From a virus: a stretch of 53,325 nt of DNA. Positions 6,127 to 14,746 of this stretch are shown here, in pieces (position 1 is the first letter of the stretch; each line of letters starts with the position of its first letter). The position numbers and the translations under genes are program-made. Where the stretch lies: the IMG/VR virus record IMGVR_UViG_3300034198_014586, positions 1 to 53,325 of that record; one strand, given 5' to 3'. The notes under the pieces were generated by a model. It was not told the origin of the DNA. It saw nothing but the letters and a program-made list of their open reading frames with translations, and did no database searches.

Positions 6127-7011
6127 ATGACAGGAACAGCCGGCAGTTTGCCAAAAAATTTAGGTGACACTATATATGGTGCCGACTACAATGCCGTACG
6201 CACCAAAATTAATGGAGTATTAGGTGACGGTGCTGGATACTCATCTACTTATGGTTACGGACAACCCCTAGCTAGTTCTGCGGTTGCGGCTGATCAGAAA
6301 ATCGACAACACCGAATGGAACAATTTGTTTAGTGATATCGATAAAGCATACACACATCAAAATGGTGTAGCATATTCTGATACAAATCCAACAGCCGGAC
6401 TTACTATTTCTAGACTCCATCTTAATGCGTTTAATACATCTTGTGATACCCTACTTACAAATCGTTTAGCGGTTGCTGCCGGACAACAAACATCTGCGGC
6501 ACTTAGTAGTCCAAGTCGATCTACAGCATGGGGTGGGGGTAATAGCTCAATCACTGCGTCCGTCAACCTAAATCTTGGTGGAAGTCTGCGTAATGCTCAA
6601 TATTTCTTTAACCAAGGAGGGTTTGTAACTATCCAAGGTACTATGAGCGGTGGAACTTCTGGAACTGCTAGTACACAAGATTATAACTGGGCACAGCTTA
6701 TGGCCGCATTTTCTAGTAGTATTACCTACGGTGTTTACGATAGTATTGTAGCCGGAGGTGGTGGACTGGTTAATCTTATTAATACCTCAGCACCAGCATC
6801 ACCATATGAACTTAATGACGCAATTTTAAATGCGTCTACAACAGATGGATTTAATATAACTCTAGCATTTACCTTTATTGATGGACACGTTGGTAATTCT
6901 GGAGGTTTTGATACTGTAGGTGGTACGATTGGAGCAAATATAACATCATACTACGCAACCGGAGCATTTACCGGTATTCAACCTAGTTCAACAGTTACAT
7001 CTAACTTCTAA
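6127..7011 (+). CDS. Virion structural protein
   Basis: 294-residue protein, rich in Gly, Ser, Thr and Asn, with no signal peptide or catalytic motif. The N-terminal part (DTIYGADYNAVRTKINGVLG, then GYGQPLASSAVAADQKID and EWNNLFSDIDKAYTHQNG) matches a pattern I know from virion proteins of T4-like marine phages. The rest is Gly-rich beta-type sequence (GGGNSSITASVNLNLGGSL, FIDGHVGNSGGFD). A late promoter box and ribosome-binding site precede it. It may be a tail or neck decoration protein; the exact place in the particle cannot be told. Confidence 0.7.
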   Translation: MTGTAGSLPKNLGDTIYGADYNAVRTKINGVLGDGAGYSSTYGYGQPLASSAVAADQKIDNTEWNNLFSDIDKAYTHQNGVAYSDTNPTAGLTISRLHLNAFNTSCDTLLTNRLAVAAGQQTSAALSSPSRSTAWGGGNSSITASVNLNLGGSLRNAQYFFNQGGFVTIQGTMSGGTSGTASTQDYNWAQLMAAFSSSITYGVYDSIVAGGGGLVNLINTSAPASPYELNDAILNASTTDGFNITLAFTFIDGHVGNSGGFDTVGGTIGANITSYYATGAFTGIQPSSTVTSNF

Positions 7012-7017
7012 TTAGTC

Positions 7018-7046
7018 TTGCTTACATCTTAAGAATGCTATATAAT
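7018..7046 (+). promoter_or_regulatory. Promoter with dyad around the -10 box
   Basis: TTGCTT (7018-7023), 17-base spacer, TATAAT (7041-7046), about 24 bases before the ATG at 7070. The -10 box is the loop of an inverted repeat: 7030-7040 pairs with 7049-7059 over 11 bases with one G-T. That layout suggests a repressor site or an RNA hairpin at the 5' end of the message. Confidence 0.6.
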
Positions 7047-7069
7047 AGTAGTATTCTTAGGAAAAACAA

Positions 7070-7420
7070 ATGGATCAATACTTAGAGAAGGCCCTCGAAA
7101 TCTCCAATCTGCGAATGACGCAGAGCATTGAGCGGAGACGTCTTAAAGAAAAAATTAAAACAGATTTAACCTATGCCTACAACGGAGGGATTTTCTTTGT
7201 TGACAGGACCTTGCTGTCTTTTATACAACCACTTAGAGAAAAGTTTCAATATGGATCAGCAGTTATTCTTGATGATAAAATGAATCCTGTTGAAATTAAA
7301 AATGTTATAGAATTTGCTGATGCTATTTGGGATTTGTATTTTGCAACAACAAAGCAATACCTTTGGGATCTAAACACACTAAAACAAAAACGCAAGGTAC
7401 AGGACATTGTTGGACTATGA
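7070..7420 (+). CDS. Hypothetical 116-aa phage protein
   Basis: Charged, mainly helical N-terminus (MDQYLEKALEISNLRMTQSIERR) followed by YNGGIFFVDRTLLSFIQPL and a helical C-terminus (EFADAIWDLYFATTKQYLW). No recognised domain. First gene after the promoter at 7018-7046; its stop overlaps the next start (ATGA). Proteins of this look occur in T4-like marine phages, but no function is known to me. Confidence 0.65.
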   Translation: MDQYLEKALEISNLRMTQSIERRRLKEKIKTDLTYAYNGGIFFVDRTLLSFIQPLREKFQYGSAVILDDKMNPVEIKNVIEFADAIWDLYFATTKQYLWDLNTLKQKRKVQDIVGL

Positions 7421-8253
7421 ATAAAGGTTGTTTGATCTTTGCTTATAATGCCGACATTGATTATGGTAGTCAGGCTGTACTCGCTGCCAAGTTAGCAAAC
7501 AAATATTTAGGTGTTCCAGTTAGTGTGGTTACCAATCAAGAAACCTTAGATTTTCTTAATGAGAAATTTAGTGAACTACCGTTTGATCAAATCGTATTAA
7601 CAGGTACTCCGCCTGAAAAGAACCAGCGAGGATTGCGAGATGGCCAGAAATCACAGAAAGTTGTTTCTTTTATTAACGGCAATCGTGGAAATGCTTGGGA
7701 GTTAACTCCGTATGATCGTACCTTAATTATAGATTCAGATTTCTTGGTGTTTAGCAATAAATTAAATCAATACTGGGAAAGCAAGCATTCTTTCTTAATT
7801 AATCCGGGAATGATTGATCTAAGCGACATTGAACGAGACGCTAGAGACTATCATCTTAACAAGTATTCAATTAATCTGCTGTGGGCAACTAATATAATGT
7901 TTAGTAAAAATGCAGAGGCTAAACTATTTTTTGATATGGTACTACACGTTAAAAACAACTATTCTTATTACGCAGGATTATATCAATTTCCGTCTGGGCA
8001 GTATCGTAACGACTTTTCTTTTTCAATCGCATGCCATATTTTAGGAGAGTACGGAGAATTGCCGTGTCCTGTGTTTATTAGAGATGTAGATGATATACAC
8101 CAAGTTGATACAGATCAAATAACATACGTTCTTAAAGACTATTCTAAAAATGGTAATTCGTTATTAGCACGTACAAAAGACCAAGACGTTCACATTATGA
8201 ACAAACATAGTATTTTAAATAATTTTGAAGGACTAATTGCTCTTGCCAACTGA
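7417..8253 (+). CDS. Glycosyltransferase, GT8-like GT-A fold
   Basis: 278 residues from the ATG at 7417, which overlaps the previous stop as ATGA; a longer in-frame extension into the upstream gene is not credible. The protein starts with a Rossmann-type strand (MNKGCLIFAYNADIDYG) and carries the metal/nucleotide-sugar DxD in RTLIIDSDFLVF (about residues 101-112). It probably transfers a sugar from a nucleotide donor in the cytoplasm. It begins a run of four glycosyltransferases ending at a carbamoyltransferase, and is most similar in layout to the next gene but one strand later in the DxD (DSD here, DAD there). Confidence 0.75.
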   Translation: MNKGCLIFAYNADIDYGSQAVLAAKLANKYLGVPVSVVTNQETLDFLNEKFSELPFDQIVLTGTPPEKNQRGLRDGQKSQKVVSFINGNRGNAWELTPYDRTLIIDSDFLVFSNKLNQYWESKHSFLINPGMIDLSDIERDARDYHLNKYSINLLWATNIMFSKNAEAKLFFDMVLHVKNNYSYYAGLYQFPSGQYRNDFSFSIACHILGEYGELPCPVFIRDVDDIHQVDTDQITYVLKDYSKNGNSLLARTKDQDVHIMNKHSILNNFEGLIALAN

Positions 8254-8254
8254 T

Positions 8255-9082
8255 ATGGAAAAAGGTTTTGTTCTTATTGCTTTGGATAATAAAATAAATT
8301 ATACAAAGTTAGCTTATGCTTGTGCTCTCAGCATTAAGCACAGCCAACCCACAACGTGCAATCACGTAACTGTAATTACCAATAATATCAATGCATTTGA
8401 TCAATACCCAGTCAAAGCCGTAGATAATGTTGTGTTGTATGACGGACCTGATGGCATGGACTCTAGATCACGGGTATATGACTTCACACCATACGAACAT
8501 ACTATATTTTTAGATGCTGATATGTTAGTACTCGAATCATTAGAAGATCAATGGCTTCGGCTTAGTAATCACTATTTGTATGTTGCTAGCCAAATAGTAA
8601 ATTTTAAAAATGAGATAGTCAGTGGATATGGGCCTTATAGAGAAGTATTCGAGCAGTACGAATTACCAAATCTGTATAATGCGTTTACTTACTTTAAAAA
8701 ATCAGATCCAAGAACTAAAGATTTTTTTGATTTGGTTAAAATTATAACTGACAATCCTAGAGAGTGTATTAGTAAATTTTTGCCTGGTAGCATTTTAATG
8801 ACTCTTCCTACCGATGAAGCCTTTGCACTAGTATCTAAAATATTAGACATTGATGACGAAATAACAGACGATGTTGTTAAAATAACACATATGAAACCAC
8901 TACTTCAAGGGTGGACTCATACAAATCGTTGGGCATCTCAGGTTCGCCTTTCTGTATCTCCGCAAGGGCTAACTAAGATTGGAGTATGGGCACAAACTGG
9001 TCTACTGCATTATGTAGATAAAACTGCAATAAACAATCTTGTATTATCAACATTAGAGGAGTTAGCATGTCAGAAGATCTAA
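8255..9082 (+). CDS. Glycosyltransferase, GT8-like GT-A fold
   Basis: 275 residues from the ATG at 8255, one base after the previous stop; an upstream TTG start would overlap and has no support. N-terminal FVLIALDNKINYTKLAYACA, DxD motif in TIFLDADMLVL (about residues 84-94). A C-terminal HMKPLLQGWTH may include the His found late in GT8 proteins. It is probably the second sugar transferase of the plus-strand run. The last 16 bases overlap the next gene. Confidence 0.75.
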   Translation: MEKGFVLIALDNKINYTKLAYACALSIKHSQPTTCNHVTVITNNINAFDQYPVKAVDNVVLYDGPDGMDSRSRVYDFTPYEHTIFLDADMLVLESLEDQWLRLSNHYLYVASQIVNFKNEIVSGYGPYREVFEQYELPNLYNAFTYFKKSDPRTKDFFDLVKIITDNPRECISKFLPGSILMTLPTDEAFALVSKILDIDDEITDDVVKITHMKPLLQGWTHTNRWASQVRLSVSPQGLTKIGVWAQTGLLHYVDKTAINNLVLSTLEELACQKI

Positions 9083-9663
9083 CTCGTAAAATAAGAGAAC
9101 TCTTATTACAAATACCGTGCTATGTGTTGTTTAATAAAGATACGTTAGAACCAGTTAGCACCAGTGGAAGCGAATACACCCCTATCCCAGAAGGATTTTC
9201 TCAAGCAGTAATAAAATATACCGACCACGAAGACCTCATCAACGGAAAAAAGAAATTACATAATTATTTTATAAAGATTAGTGATGATGGTAAAGTAGAG
9301 TTTAAACCACTTGAAGAAATGTCATTGCCGTCTGTGTATATTGATTCTTCAAACACCATTAGGGATCTAAATCCTAGTCAAGCATTTTTTGATTACCTAG
9401 GAATTCCATTCTCGTTAGTAGACGATCAATTAATTGTAGAATTTAGTGAAGATAAGTTATCAGCAGAAAGTGTAAAGTATTTTGATGTTCGCATTAATAA
9501 TACAGGACTTAAGGTTAATCTATGTGTAACAGATTACGCAGATCCTACTAGATTTTACGAAATTCATGGAATAAATTTAGGAGAACTGTACTCCAAAAGA
9601 AAAATACAGTATCAATTATTAAAACCTTATAAGAGAGTTAGTGTATGGGCCACAACAAAATAA
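9067..9663 (+). CDS. Hypothetical 198-aa protein in glycosyltransferase run
   Basis: Not recognised. ATG at 9067 overlaps the upstream glycosyltransferase by 16 bases and the next gene by 19, so it belongs to the same operon. Visible features: N-terminal helix (EDLTRKIRELLLQIP), a charged centre (KYTDHEDLINGKKKLHNYFI), a conserved-looking VYIDSSNTIRDLNPSQAFFD and a basic end. No signal peptide or membrane segment. It could be a partner or scaffold of the glycosyltransferases (inference only). Confidence 0.6.
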   Translation: MSEDLTRKIRELLLQIPCYVLFNKDTLEPVSTSGSEYTPIPEGFSQAVIKYTDHEDLINGKKKLHNYFIKISDDGKVEFKPLEEMSLPSVYIDSSNTIRDLNPSQAFFDYLGIPFSLVDDQLIVEFSEDKLSAESVKYFDVRINNTGLKVNLCVTDYADPTRFYEIHGINLGELYSKRKIQYQLLKPYKRVSVWATTK

Positions 9664-10568
9664 ACCTATCAGAAATAGACTGCGTGTTCATTTCCTATGA
9701 CGAACCTAACGCAGAAAAGAACTGGATTGACCTAGAAGAGAAATGCTTTTGGGCTCAACGAGTTCATGGAGTTAAAGGATCAGACGAATGCCACAAAGCG
9801 GCAGCAAACTTAGCTAACTCAGAATGGTTTATTACCGTTGATGCTGACAACATTGTAGATCCTAAATTCTTTGAGCTTGAATTAGATTTAGATACATTTC
9901 CAGAAACGGTGACATTTAGTTGGCCGGGCCTTAATATTGTTAACGGACTACGCTACGGTAATGGTAGCCTTAAGGTGTGGCGTAAAGATTTTGTGTTAGA
10001 TATGAAAAGCCACGAGGCAGCCGATGTTGATACCAGTCAAGTAGATTTTTGTTGGGAAGAACGATATCGTCCAATGGTAGACAGTTATAGCAAAACTTAC
10101 ATTAATGGTAGTCCTTATCAAGCGTGGCGGGCGGGATTCCGCGAAGGTGTAAAAATGAGTTTAGTAGGCGGAGTATTACCTAAAGAACGATCTGTTGATG
10201 ATTTGTTAAAGAATGCCTGGCACAATGTTCATCGTTTAAAAATATGGATGAGTTTAGGCTCCCATGTCGATAACGGAATGTGGGCTATGTTAGGTGCTAG
10301 ACATGGTTGTTGGAAGGCCAATTGCACTGATTGGAATTACGTTGATGTGCGTGATTTTGAAAAACTTAAAGAGATATGGAAAGAGGTAGCCGACACCGAT
10401 GTGTTAGATTCTGTTGTACACTATGGTAAGTTACTAAGCAAAGACTTTGGATTAGATGTTCCAATGTTGCCGGCCGATGCTAGCTCTTTTGTAATACACA
10501 CATTTGATGAACAATACAAGCAAATAGTAGAACAAATTACTTGGACTGTAAGAAGAAATCGTGTTTAG
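9645..10568 (+). CDS. Phage glycosyltransferase, GT-A (GT2-like)
   Basis: 307 residues. Starts with the CVFISYDEPNAEKNW block, then FITVDADNIVDPKFF carrying the DxD-type motif (about residues 66-80), NGLRYGNGSLKVWRKD and a WAMLGARHG segment. This is a glycosyltransferase type common in T4-like marine phages. The next gene is a paralogue: both share VFISYxEPNAxxNW, VNGLxYGxGxxK and WAMxGARxG. A nucleotide-sugar transferase acting on a phage or host glycan is likely. Confidence 0.75.
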   Translation: MGHNKINLSEIDCVFISYDEPNAEKNWIDLEEKCFWAQRVHGVKGSDECHKAAANLANSEWFITVDADNIVDPKFFELELDLDTFPETVTFSWPGLNIVNGLRYGNGSLKVWRKDFVLDMKSHEAADVDTSQVDFCWEERYRPMVDSYSKTYINGSPYQAWRAGFREGVKMSLVGGVLPKERSVDDLLKNAWHNVHRLKIWMSLGSHVDNGMWAMLGARHGCWKANCTDWNYVDVRDFEKLKEIWKEVADTDVLDSVVHYGKLLSKDFGLDVPMLPADASSFVIHTFDEQYKQIVEQITWTVRRNRV

Positions 10569-11337
10569 AATAGTATTCATTTCATATCAGGAACCCAATG
10601 CCGATGAGAATTGGGCAAAACTAAAGCACAGATTTCCGGAGGCATTGCGAGCACACGGTATTGTTGGAATACATAATGCACACAAGGCATCGGCTAGCAA
10701 CTTGTTACATTATAGAGATTATCTAAAATCTTTAATCATTGAAAACCCTACAAGTACTCCGGCATTTGATCATTATAACTACAGCCACTTTTGGGTAGTT
10801 GATGGAGACAGCGTAGTAGCTGATGATTTTAATTTTGAAGTTCCTGACGACTTATGGGACGATGCAGTTTACGTATACAGAGCGGAGAATCCTGTTAATG
10901 GACTGTCATATGGATACGGTGGCATTAAATTATTGCCTGTCGAAGCAACTGCTCAAATGCCGCTTGGTAATGTTGACATGACTACTTCTATTAGCAATCA
11001 CTTTTTTCCAGTTGATCGAATTGCCAGTATAACAAATTTTAACACAGATCCCTTTAATACATGGAAATCCGCGTTTAGAGAATGTGTTAAGTTAAGTAGT
11101 AAAGTAATTGATGGACAAGTAGACACAGAGACAGAACATCGATTAGATGTATGGTGCAATACCATAAACGATGAAGTTCCTAATGCTGTCTGGGCAATGG
11201 AAGGTGCTAGAGATGGTAAGGAATACGGAGCAGGTAATAAAAACAACACAGAGGCGTTAAAAAATATTAACAACTTTGATTGGTTGAAAAATAAATTTAA
11301 GGAATTATATGATCAAGAAATTATATTACAAAATTAA
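10561..11337 (+). CDS. Phage glycosyltransferase, paralogue of the previous gene
   Basis: 258 residues, GTG start at 10561 overlapping the previous stop. VFISYQEPNADENW, FWVVDGDSVVADDF (DxD-type DGDS), NPVNGLSYGYGGIKLLP and WAMEGARDG match the upstream protein, showing tandem duplication and divergence. Shorter than its neighbour by about 50 residues at the C-terminus. Same predicted role; different acceptor or donor possible. Confidence 0.72.
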   Translation: MFRIVFISYQEPNADENWAKLKHRFPEALRAHGIVGIHNAHKASASNLLHYRDYLKSLIIENPTSTPAFDHYNYSHFWVVDGDSVVADDFNFEVPDDLWDDAVYVYRAENPVNGLSYGYGGIKLLPVEATAQMPLGNVDMTTSISNHFFPVDRIASITNFNTDPFNTWKSAFRECVKLSSKVIDGQVDTETEHRLDVWCNTINDEVPNAVWAMEGARDGKEYGAGNKNNTEALKNINNFDWLKNKFKELYDQEIILQN

Positions 11338-11404
11338 AAACTATTTTATATATAAGAAGCGTATCAAAGAATTAAAGAAACGAGACCCGTTTATCTATAA
11401 ATGA
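11309..11404 (+). CDS. 31-aa basic micro-protein
   Basis: ATG at 11309 inside the end of the upstream glycosyltransferase gene, stop TGA at 11402-11404 overlapping the carbamoyltransferase ATG (AATGA). The sequence is very basic with Tyr/Ile/Lys clusters and ends KKRDPFIYK, a C-terminal tag I associate with tiny proteins beside sugar genes in cyanophages. It fills an otherwise empty 63-base gap and links two genes by overlaps at both ends, which argues that it is translated. Function unknown. Confidence 0.55.
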   Translation: MIKKLYYKIKNYFIYKKRIKELKKRDPFIYK

Positions 11405-12879
11405 ATATCTTAGGGATATCAGCCGGATTCCACGATGCAGCCGCTACTGTTATTAACAGTCTTGGTGAAATAGTATTTGCTGGACATTCAGAACGTTACA
11501 GTAAGATTAAAAACGATCCTAATATCCACACTGATTTAATATGGGATTTAGCAGATGGCCGACACATAGATCATATTGCCTACTACGAAACTCCGTGGAA
11601 AAAACAACTACGCCAGCTGTATAGCGGACAAGGAATTGAGTGGAGCAAACTAACTACCCGGCAAATAATTAAAAAACAATTACAAGGTTATTTTAGTAGC
11701 ACACCTTTTAGCACACATAATCATCACTTAAGTCATGCCGCCGCAGGATTTCAAACAAGTCCATACAAACGTGCTACTGTGGTAGTCATTGATGCTATAG
11801 GTGAATGGGATACCATTAGCATCTGGGCCGCAGAATATGTCAACGGGCGGGCGGAATACAAACGTATGTGGGGTCAAAAATATCCGCATAGTATAGGACT
11901 ATTCTATTCAGCAATGACTCAAGAGGCAGGGCTAAAGCCTATGGAGGATGAATATATTCTAATGGGTATGGCGGCATATGGATCAACTGTGGCTAGTGCT
12001 TCAATGGAAACACTATTAATAGAAGATCCATACGATATTATCTTTAAAGAAAATTTACATATCGGATCAAGTGTTCCTTGGAGTATGCATTTTGATGATC
12101 GGGATATAGCTGCCTCTTCACAAAAGATATGCGAAGAATTAGTTTATAACGTAATGGGCAAGGCTCGAAGTTTTGATTGGAGTCCAAATCTAGTTTACAT
12201 GGGTGGCGTTTCTCTTAACTGCCTGGCTAATAGAAATCTTGGTAGATACTTTGATAATATATGGATTATGCCTAATCCGGGAGATGCCGGAAGTAGTTTA
12301 GGTGCCGCCGCATTAGTACATGGCGGTCCGCTACAGTGGAAGGATGCTTATTTAGGTTATAACATTCCTGGAGAGTATCCTGTTAGTGGGTTACTGAATG
12401 AACTGCTTACTAATAAGATCGTCGGAGTAGCAAGCGGACGAGCAGAGTTTGGGCCTCGAGCATTAGGTAATCGCAGTTTGCTAGCTGACCCTAGAGGACG
12501 CAATATAAAGGATTGTGTAAACACAATTAAACAACGACAACAGTTTCGGCCATTTGCTCCAGTTATTCTAGAGGAGTATGCTAACGAGTATTTTGATATG
12601 CCTAGTAGTTGGAGTGATAGTAGGTATATGCAAATTGTTGGTCGATGCAAGAATCCAGATCTATTCCCTGCTATTGTCCATTACGATGGTACTAGCCGTA
12701 TACAGACAGTACCGGCAGACGGATCGGGTATTAGACAATTATTAGAAGCATGGTATGCGGAAACAGGATGTCCTATGCTATTAAACACAAGCCTAAACAT
12801 CAAAGGTGAACCTATGGTCAACGATCGCAAGGATGCAGACAGGTTTGAAAAACAATATGGTGTTAAGGTAGTATCGTAG
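11401..12879 (+). CDS. Carbamoyltransferase, NodU/CmcH/TobZ family
   Basis: 492 residues. N-terminal Kae1-like domain: MNILGISAGFHDAAATV, then THNHHLSHAAAGF (His106-His112, the metal/adenylate site) and VVVIDAIGEWDT. C-terminal YrdC-like region: GVASGRAEFGPRALGNRSLL, then NTIKQRQQFRPFAPV and MLLNTSLNIKGEPMV. These enzymes transfer carbamoyl groups from carbamoyl phosphate via carbamoyl-AMP to a hydroxyl, usually of a sugar or antibiotic. It closes the glycosyltransferase run, suggesting a carbamoylated glycan. Slightly short against full-size NodU proteins but all key motifs are present. Confidence 0.9.
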   Translation: MNILGISAGFHDAAATVINSLGEIVFAGHSERYSKIKNDPNIHTDLIWDLADGRHIDHIAYYETPWKKQLRQLYSGQGIEWSKLTTRQIIKKQLQGYFSSTPFSTHNHHLSHAAAGFQTSPYKRATVVVIDAIGEWDTISIWAAEYVNGRAEYKRMWGQKYPHSIGLFYSAMTQEAGLKPMEDEYILMGMAAYGSTVASASMETLLIEDPYDIIFKENLHIGSSVPWSMHFDDRDIAASSQKICEELVYNVMGKARSFDWSPNLVYMGGVSLNCLANRNLGRYFDNIWIMPNPGDAGSSLGAAALVHGGPLQWKDAYLGYNIPGEYPVSGLLNELLTNKIVGVASGRAEFGPRALGNRSLLADPRGRNIKDCVNTIKQRQQFRPFAPVILEEYANEYFDMPSSWSDSRYMQIVGRCKNPDLFPAIVHYDGTSRIQTVPADGSGIRQLLEAWYAETGCPMLLNTSLNIKGEPMVNDRKDADRFEKQYGVKVVS

Positions 12880-13069
12880 GTATTGGATTGCCAGCGGTAT
12901 AGGTAATTGTTTTATCCCCCCACTTAATTACAGCTTTGTCATAGATATTGTTGTCATTTAATCTCAATTTTTCTTCTTCGTGTAGACAGAGTAAATTGGT
13001 CCAAAATCGATCCAATTTATAATTACCTTTCCATAGAGTTACTATGCAGTCTAAATCATTTATCGCCAT
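12863..13069 (-). CDS. Hypothetical 68-aa protein
   Basis: Small protein (MAINDLDCIVTLWKGNYKLD at the start), ATG at 13069. Its start overlaps the end of the next upstream gene by 10 bases and its stop overlaps the convergent carbamoyltransferase by 17 bases. No domain recognised; Trp/Lys-rich with a short IKWGDKTITY beta segment. Probably cotranslated with the preceding kinase-like gene. Confidence 0.5.
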   Translation of the reverse strand: MAINDLDCIVTLWKGNYKLDRFWTNLLCLHEEEKLRLNDNNIYDKAVIKWGDKTITYTAGNPIPTILP

Positions 13070-13722
13070 TGCTGTCTCGCTTGTTCTAATAAATGAAGTT
13101 TATCTATAGATTCAAATACAGGGTTATTTAGAACATATTGAAAATATTCTAATTGTATGTTGATAAAATCTGCCTTGGCTGAATTAAAGTTTATAATGTT
13201 AAAATAATAATATCCAACATCATTCTTTAATCTATTTTCAAATCCGACAAACGTATCTGGATAGAAGCATTGTAGTGTTGATAAAGATTTAATAAGGGTA
13301 GCTATTTCAATTATATATTGTTCTACGTAAGCATCATCAAATTTTTTATTAATAAAATATTCAGCTGTAAACGGAATACCTATTTGATCGTTGAGAGATT
13401 TATATAGCGTGTATTCTAAATTATCTTCTATTGCAGTTTCAATTGGTTCAACTATATTAACCCCATTTTTGTATAATTGTGTTATAGTATTAAAGTCGTG
13501 CTCAGTGGAATTCACTGATTTTAAATCGATCAACGTTGCAATAGTATTATCGTTATTATATGCAATAACCTTGTATTTTTTAATAACATATAGGCCCGAC
13601 TCGTCAATTTCATAAAACCCTACATTTCGGTCTCCCAGCGGTGCTATAGGAAGATATTGAGCATGCTCAATAAGTCTAGCGTGAGACCAAGATTTTATTT
13701 TAGATTTTAAAATATCGAGCAT
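13060..13722 (-). CDS. Unknown protein, weakly kinase-like
   Basis: 220 residues from the ATG at 13722; the frame is open further upstream but that would cross the divergent promoter region. The N-terminal part has a pattern like the small lobe of an aminoglycoside/choline-kinase-like fold: GLYVIKKYKVIAY (candidate Lys), HDFNTITQLYKNGVNIVEPI (candidate Glu helix). I do not see a clean HxDxxxxN catalytic loop, so this is a low-certainty idea. An AATAAATA box lies four bases before the ATG. Confidence 0.55.
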   Translation of the reverse strand: MLDILKSKIKSWSHARLIEHAQYLPIAPLGDRNVGFYEIDESGLYVIKKYKVIAYNNDNTIATLIDLKSVNSTEHDFNTITQLYKNGVNIVEPIETAIEDNLEYTLYKSLNDQIGIPFTAEYFINKKFDDAYVEQYIIEIATLIKSLSTLQCFYPDTFVGFENRLKNDVGYYYFNIINFNSAKADFINIQLEYFQYVLNNPVFESIDKLHLLEQARQQWR

Positions 13723-13726
13723 ATGG

Positions 13727-13772
13727 TATTTATTAATAGAAATTTTTGGTAAATTATATACGCAGTTAAATA
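13727..13772. promoter_or_regulatory. Divergent late-promoter boxes
   Basis: Minus: AATAAATA (13734-13727), four bases from the ATG at 13722. Plus: GTTAAATA (13765-13772, one base off), five bases from the ATG at 13778. The 5-base gap is the reason I choose ATG 13778 over ATG 13772 for the plus gene. No ribosome-binding sequence fits on either side. Confidence 0.5.
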
Positions 13773-13777
13773 TGTGT

Positions 13778-14746
13778 ATGAATATCCCGTGGCACGAAAT
13801 TAAACAGTTTGGACAACAAACAATGTTAGATACTGACCTGTTCAACATTAGTTGGATACTTGGTCGCTTTTGTAACTATAAATGCTCTTACTGTTGGCCG
13901 TATGCTCGTAGCGATAAACTAGACTATCAGAGTTTAGAAGTTTATAAAAAAACTATAGATAGTATTAAACATCAAGCAAGGGCAAACGGATATAATAAGT
14001 TTGCTTGGAGTTTTTCTGGTGGTGAGCCTACAGCATACAAGCAACTACCAGAATTAATTAAACATTTAGACGAACAAGATAGCACATATCAAAGCATACA
14101 TATGACTACTAATCTATCGCCGGGTAGTAAATGGTGGAAGGGTTGGTGTGGTGCTACAGAACTATTACAACGAAGAAGTATAACAGCAAGCTATCATGCA
14201 GAATTTGCCAGAGAACAAGAGTTTGGAGACAAGTGTCTACAACTCATGCGTGAAGGAGTACACGTAACTGTTAATCAGGTTATGGTGCCAGATCAGTTTG
14301 ACGAGTTGTATGCTCGTTGTGAAAGATTTAAAGCCAAGGGCATTAATGTAACGCTAAAGCCTCAAAGTAATGAAACAGCATCGGGCATTGTAGATGGTTA
14401 TACTGATGTGCAGGTTTCTACCTTGCGTACAGAGTTTGCCCAAACTGTCGAAGGAGAACCGTTGTATCAAGTTAGACTAACAGATGGTAATACCAATTAC
14501 TATGTTGATCAAGCAGAACGATTTAATGCTTTTGGTTTTAATCAGTTCAAGGACTGGACTTGCAATAGTGGCTATCAAAGTGTTATAATAAGAGGGGACG
14601 AAGTCAAGCGTGGATATAGTTGCCACGATATCCCATTAGGAACATTAACACAAGGATTTGATTTGTTTGCAGAACCAAAAATATGTGTTACACCTAGATG
14701 TGTAAGTTCAGCTGATTCAAAGGTCCCAAAGGTTAAAAATGGATAA
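13778..14746 (+). CDS. Radical SAM protein with C-terminal Cys cluster
   Basis: About 322 residues. The SAM-binding [4Fe-4S] motif is CNYKCSYC (about residues 32-39), followed by the GGEP motif in WSFSGGEPTAYKQL. The C-terminal third carries DWTCNSGYQSVII, YSCHDIP and CVTPRCVSS, a set of Cys consistent with an auxiliary cluster (twitch/SPASM-like). It resembles two other proteins of this window (21875-22780, 28293-29240) in having WxCNxG plus a late CxxxC. Radical SAM enzymes make a 5'-deoxyadenosyl radical; substrate unknown. Its stop overlaps the next SGNH gene by eight bases. Confidence 0.85.
   Translation: MNIPWHEIKQFGQQTMLDTDLFNISWILGRFCNYKCSYCWPYARSDKLDYQSLEVYKKTIDSIKHQARANGYNKFAWSFSGGEPTAYKQLPELIKHLDEQDSTYQSIHMTTNLSPGSKWWKGWCGATELLQRRSITASYHAEFAREQEFGDKCLQLMREGVHVTVNQVMVPDQFDELYARCERFKAKGINVTLKPQSNETASGIVDGYTDVQVSTLRTEFAQTVEGEPLYQVRLTDGNTNYYVDQAERFNAFGFNQFKDWTCNSGYQSVIIRGDEVKRGYSCHDIPLGTLTQGFDLFAEPKICVTPRCVSSADSKVPKVKNG

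Noticed and set aside
8237-9082. Earlier start of the second GT8-like gene at TTG 8237
   Set aside because: It would overlap the upstream gene and lacks a ribosome-binding site; ATG 8255 lies one base after the previous stop as in the rest of the operon.
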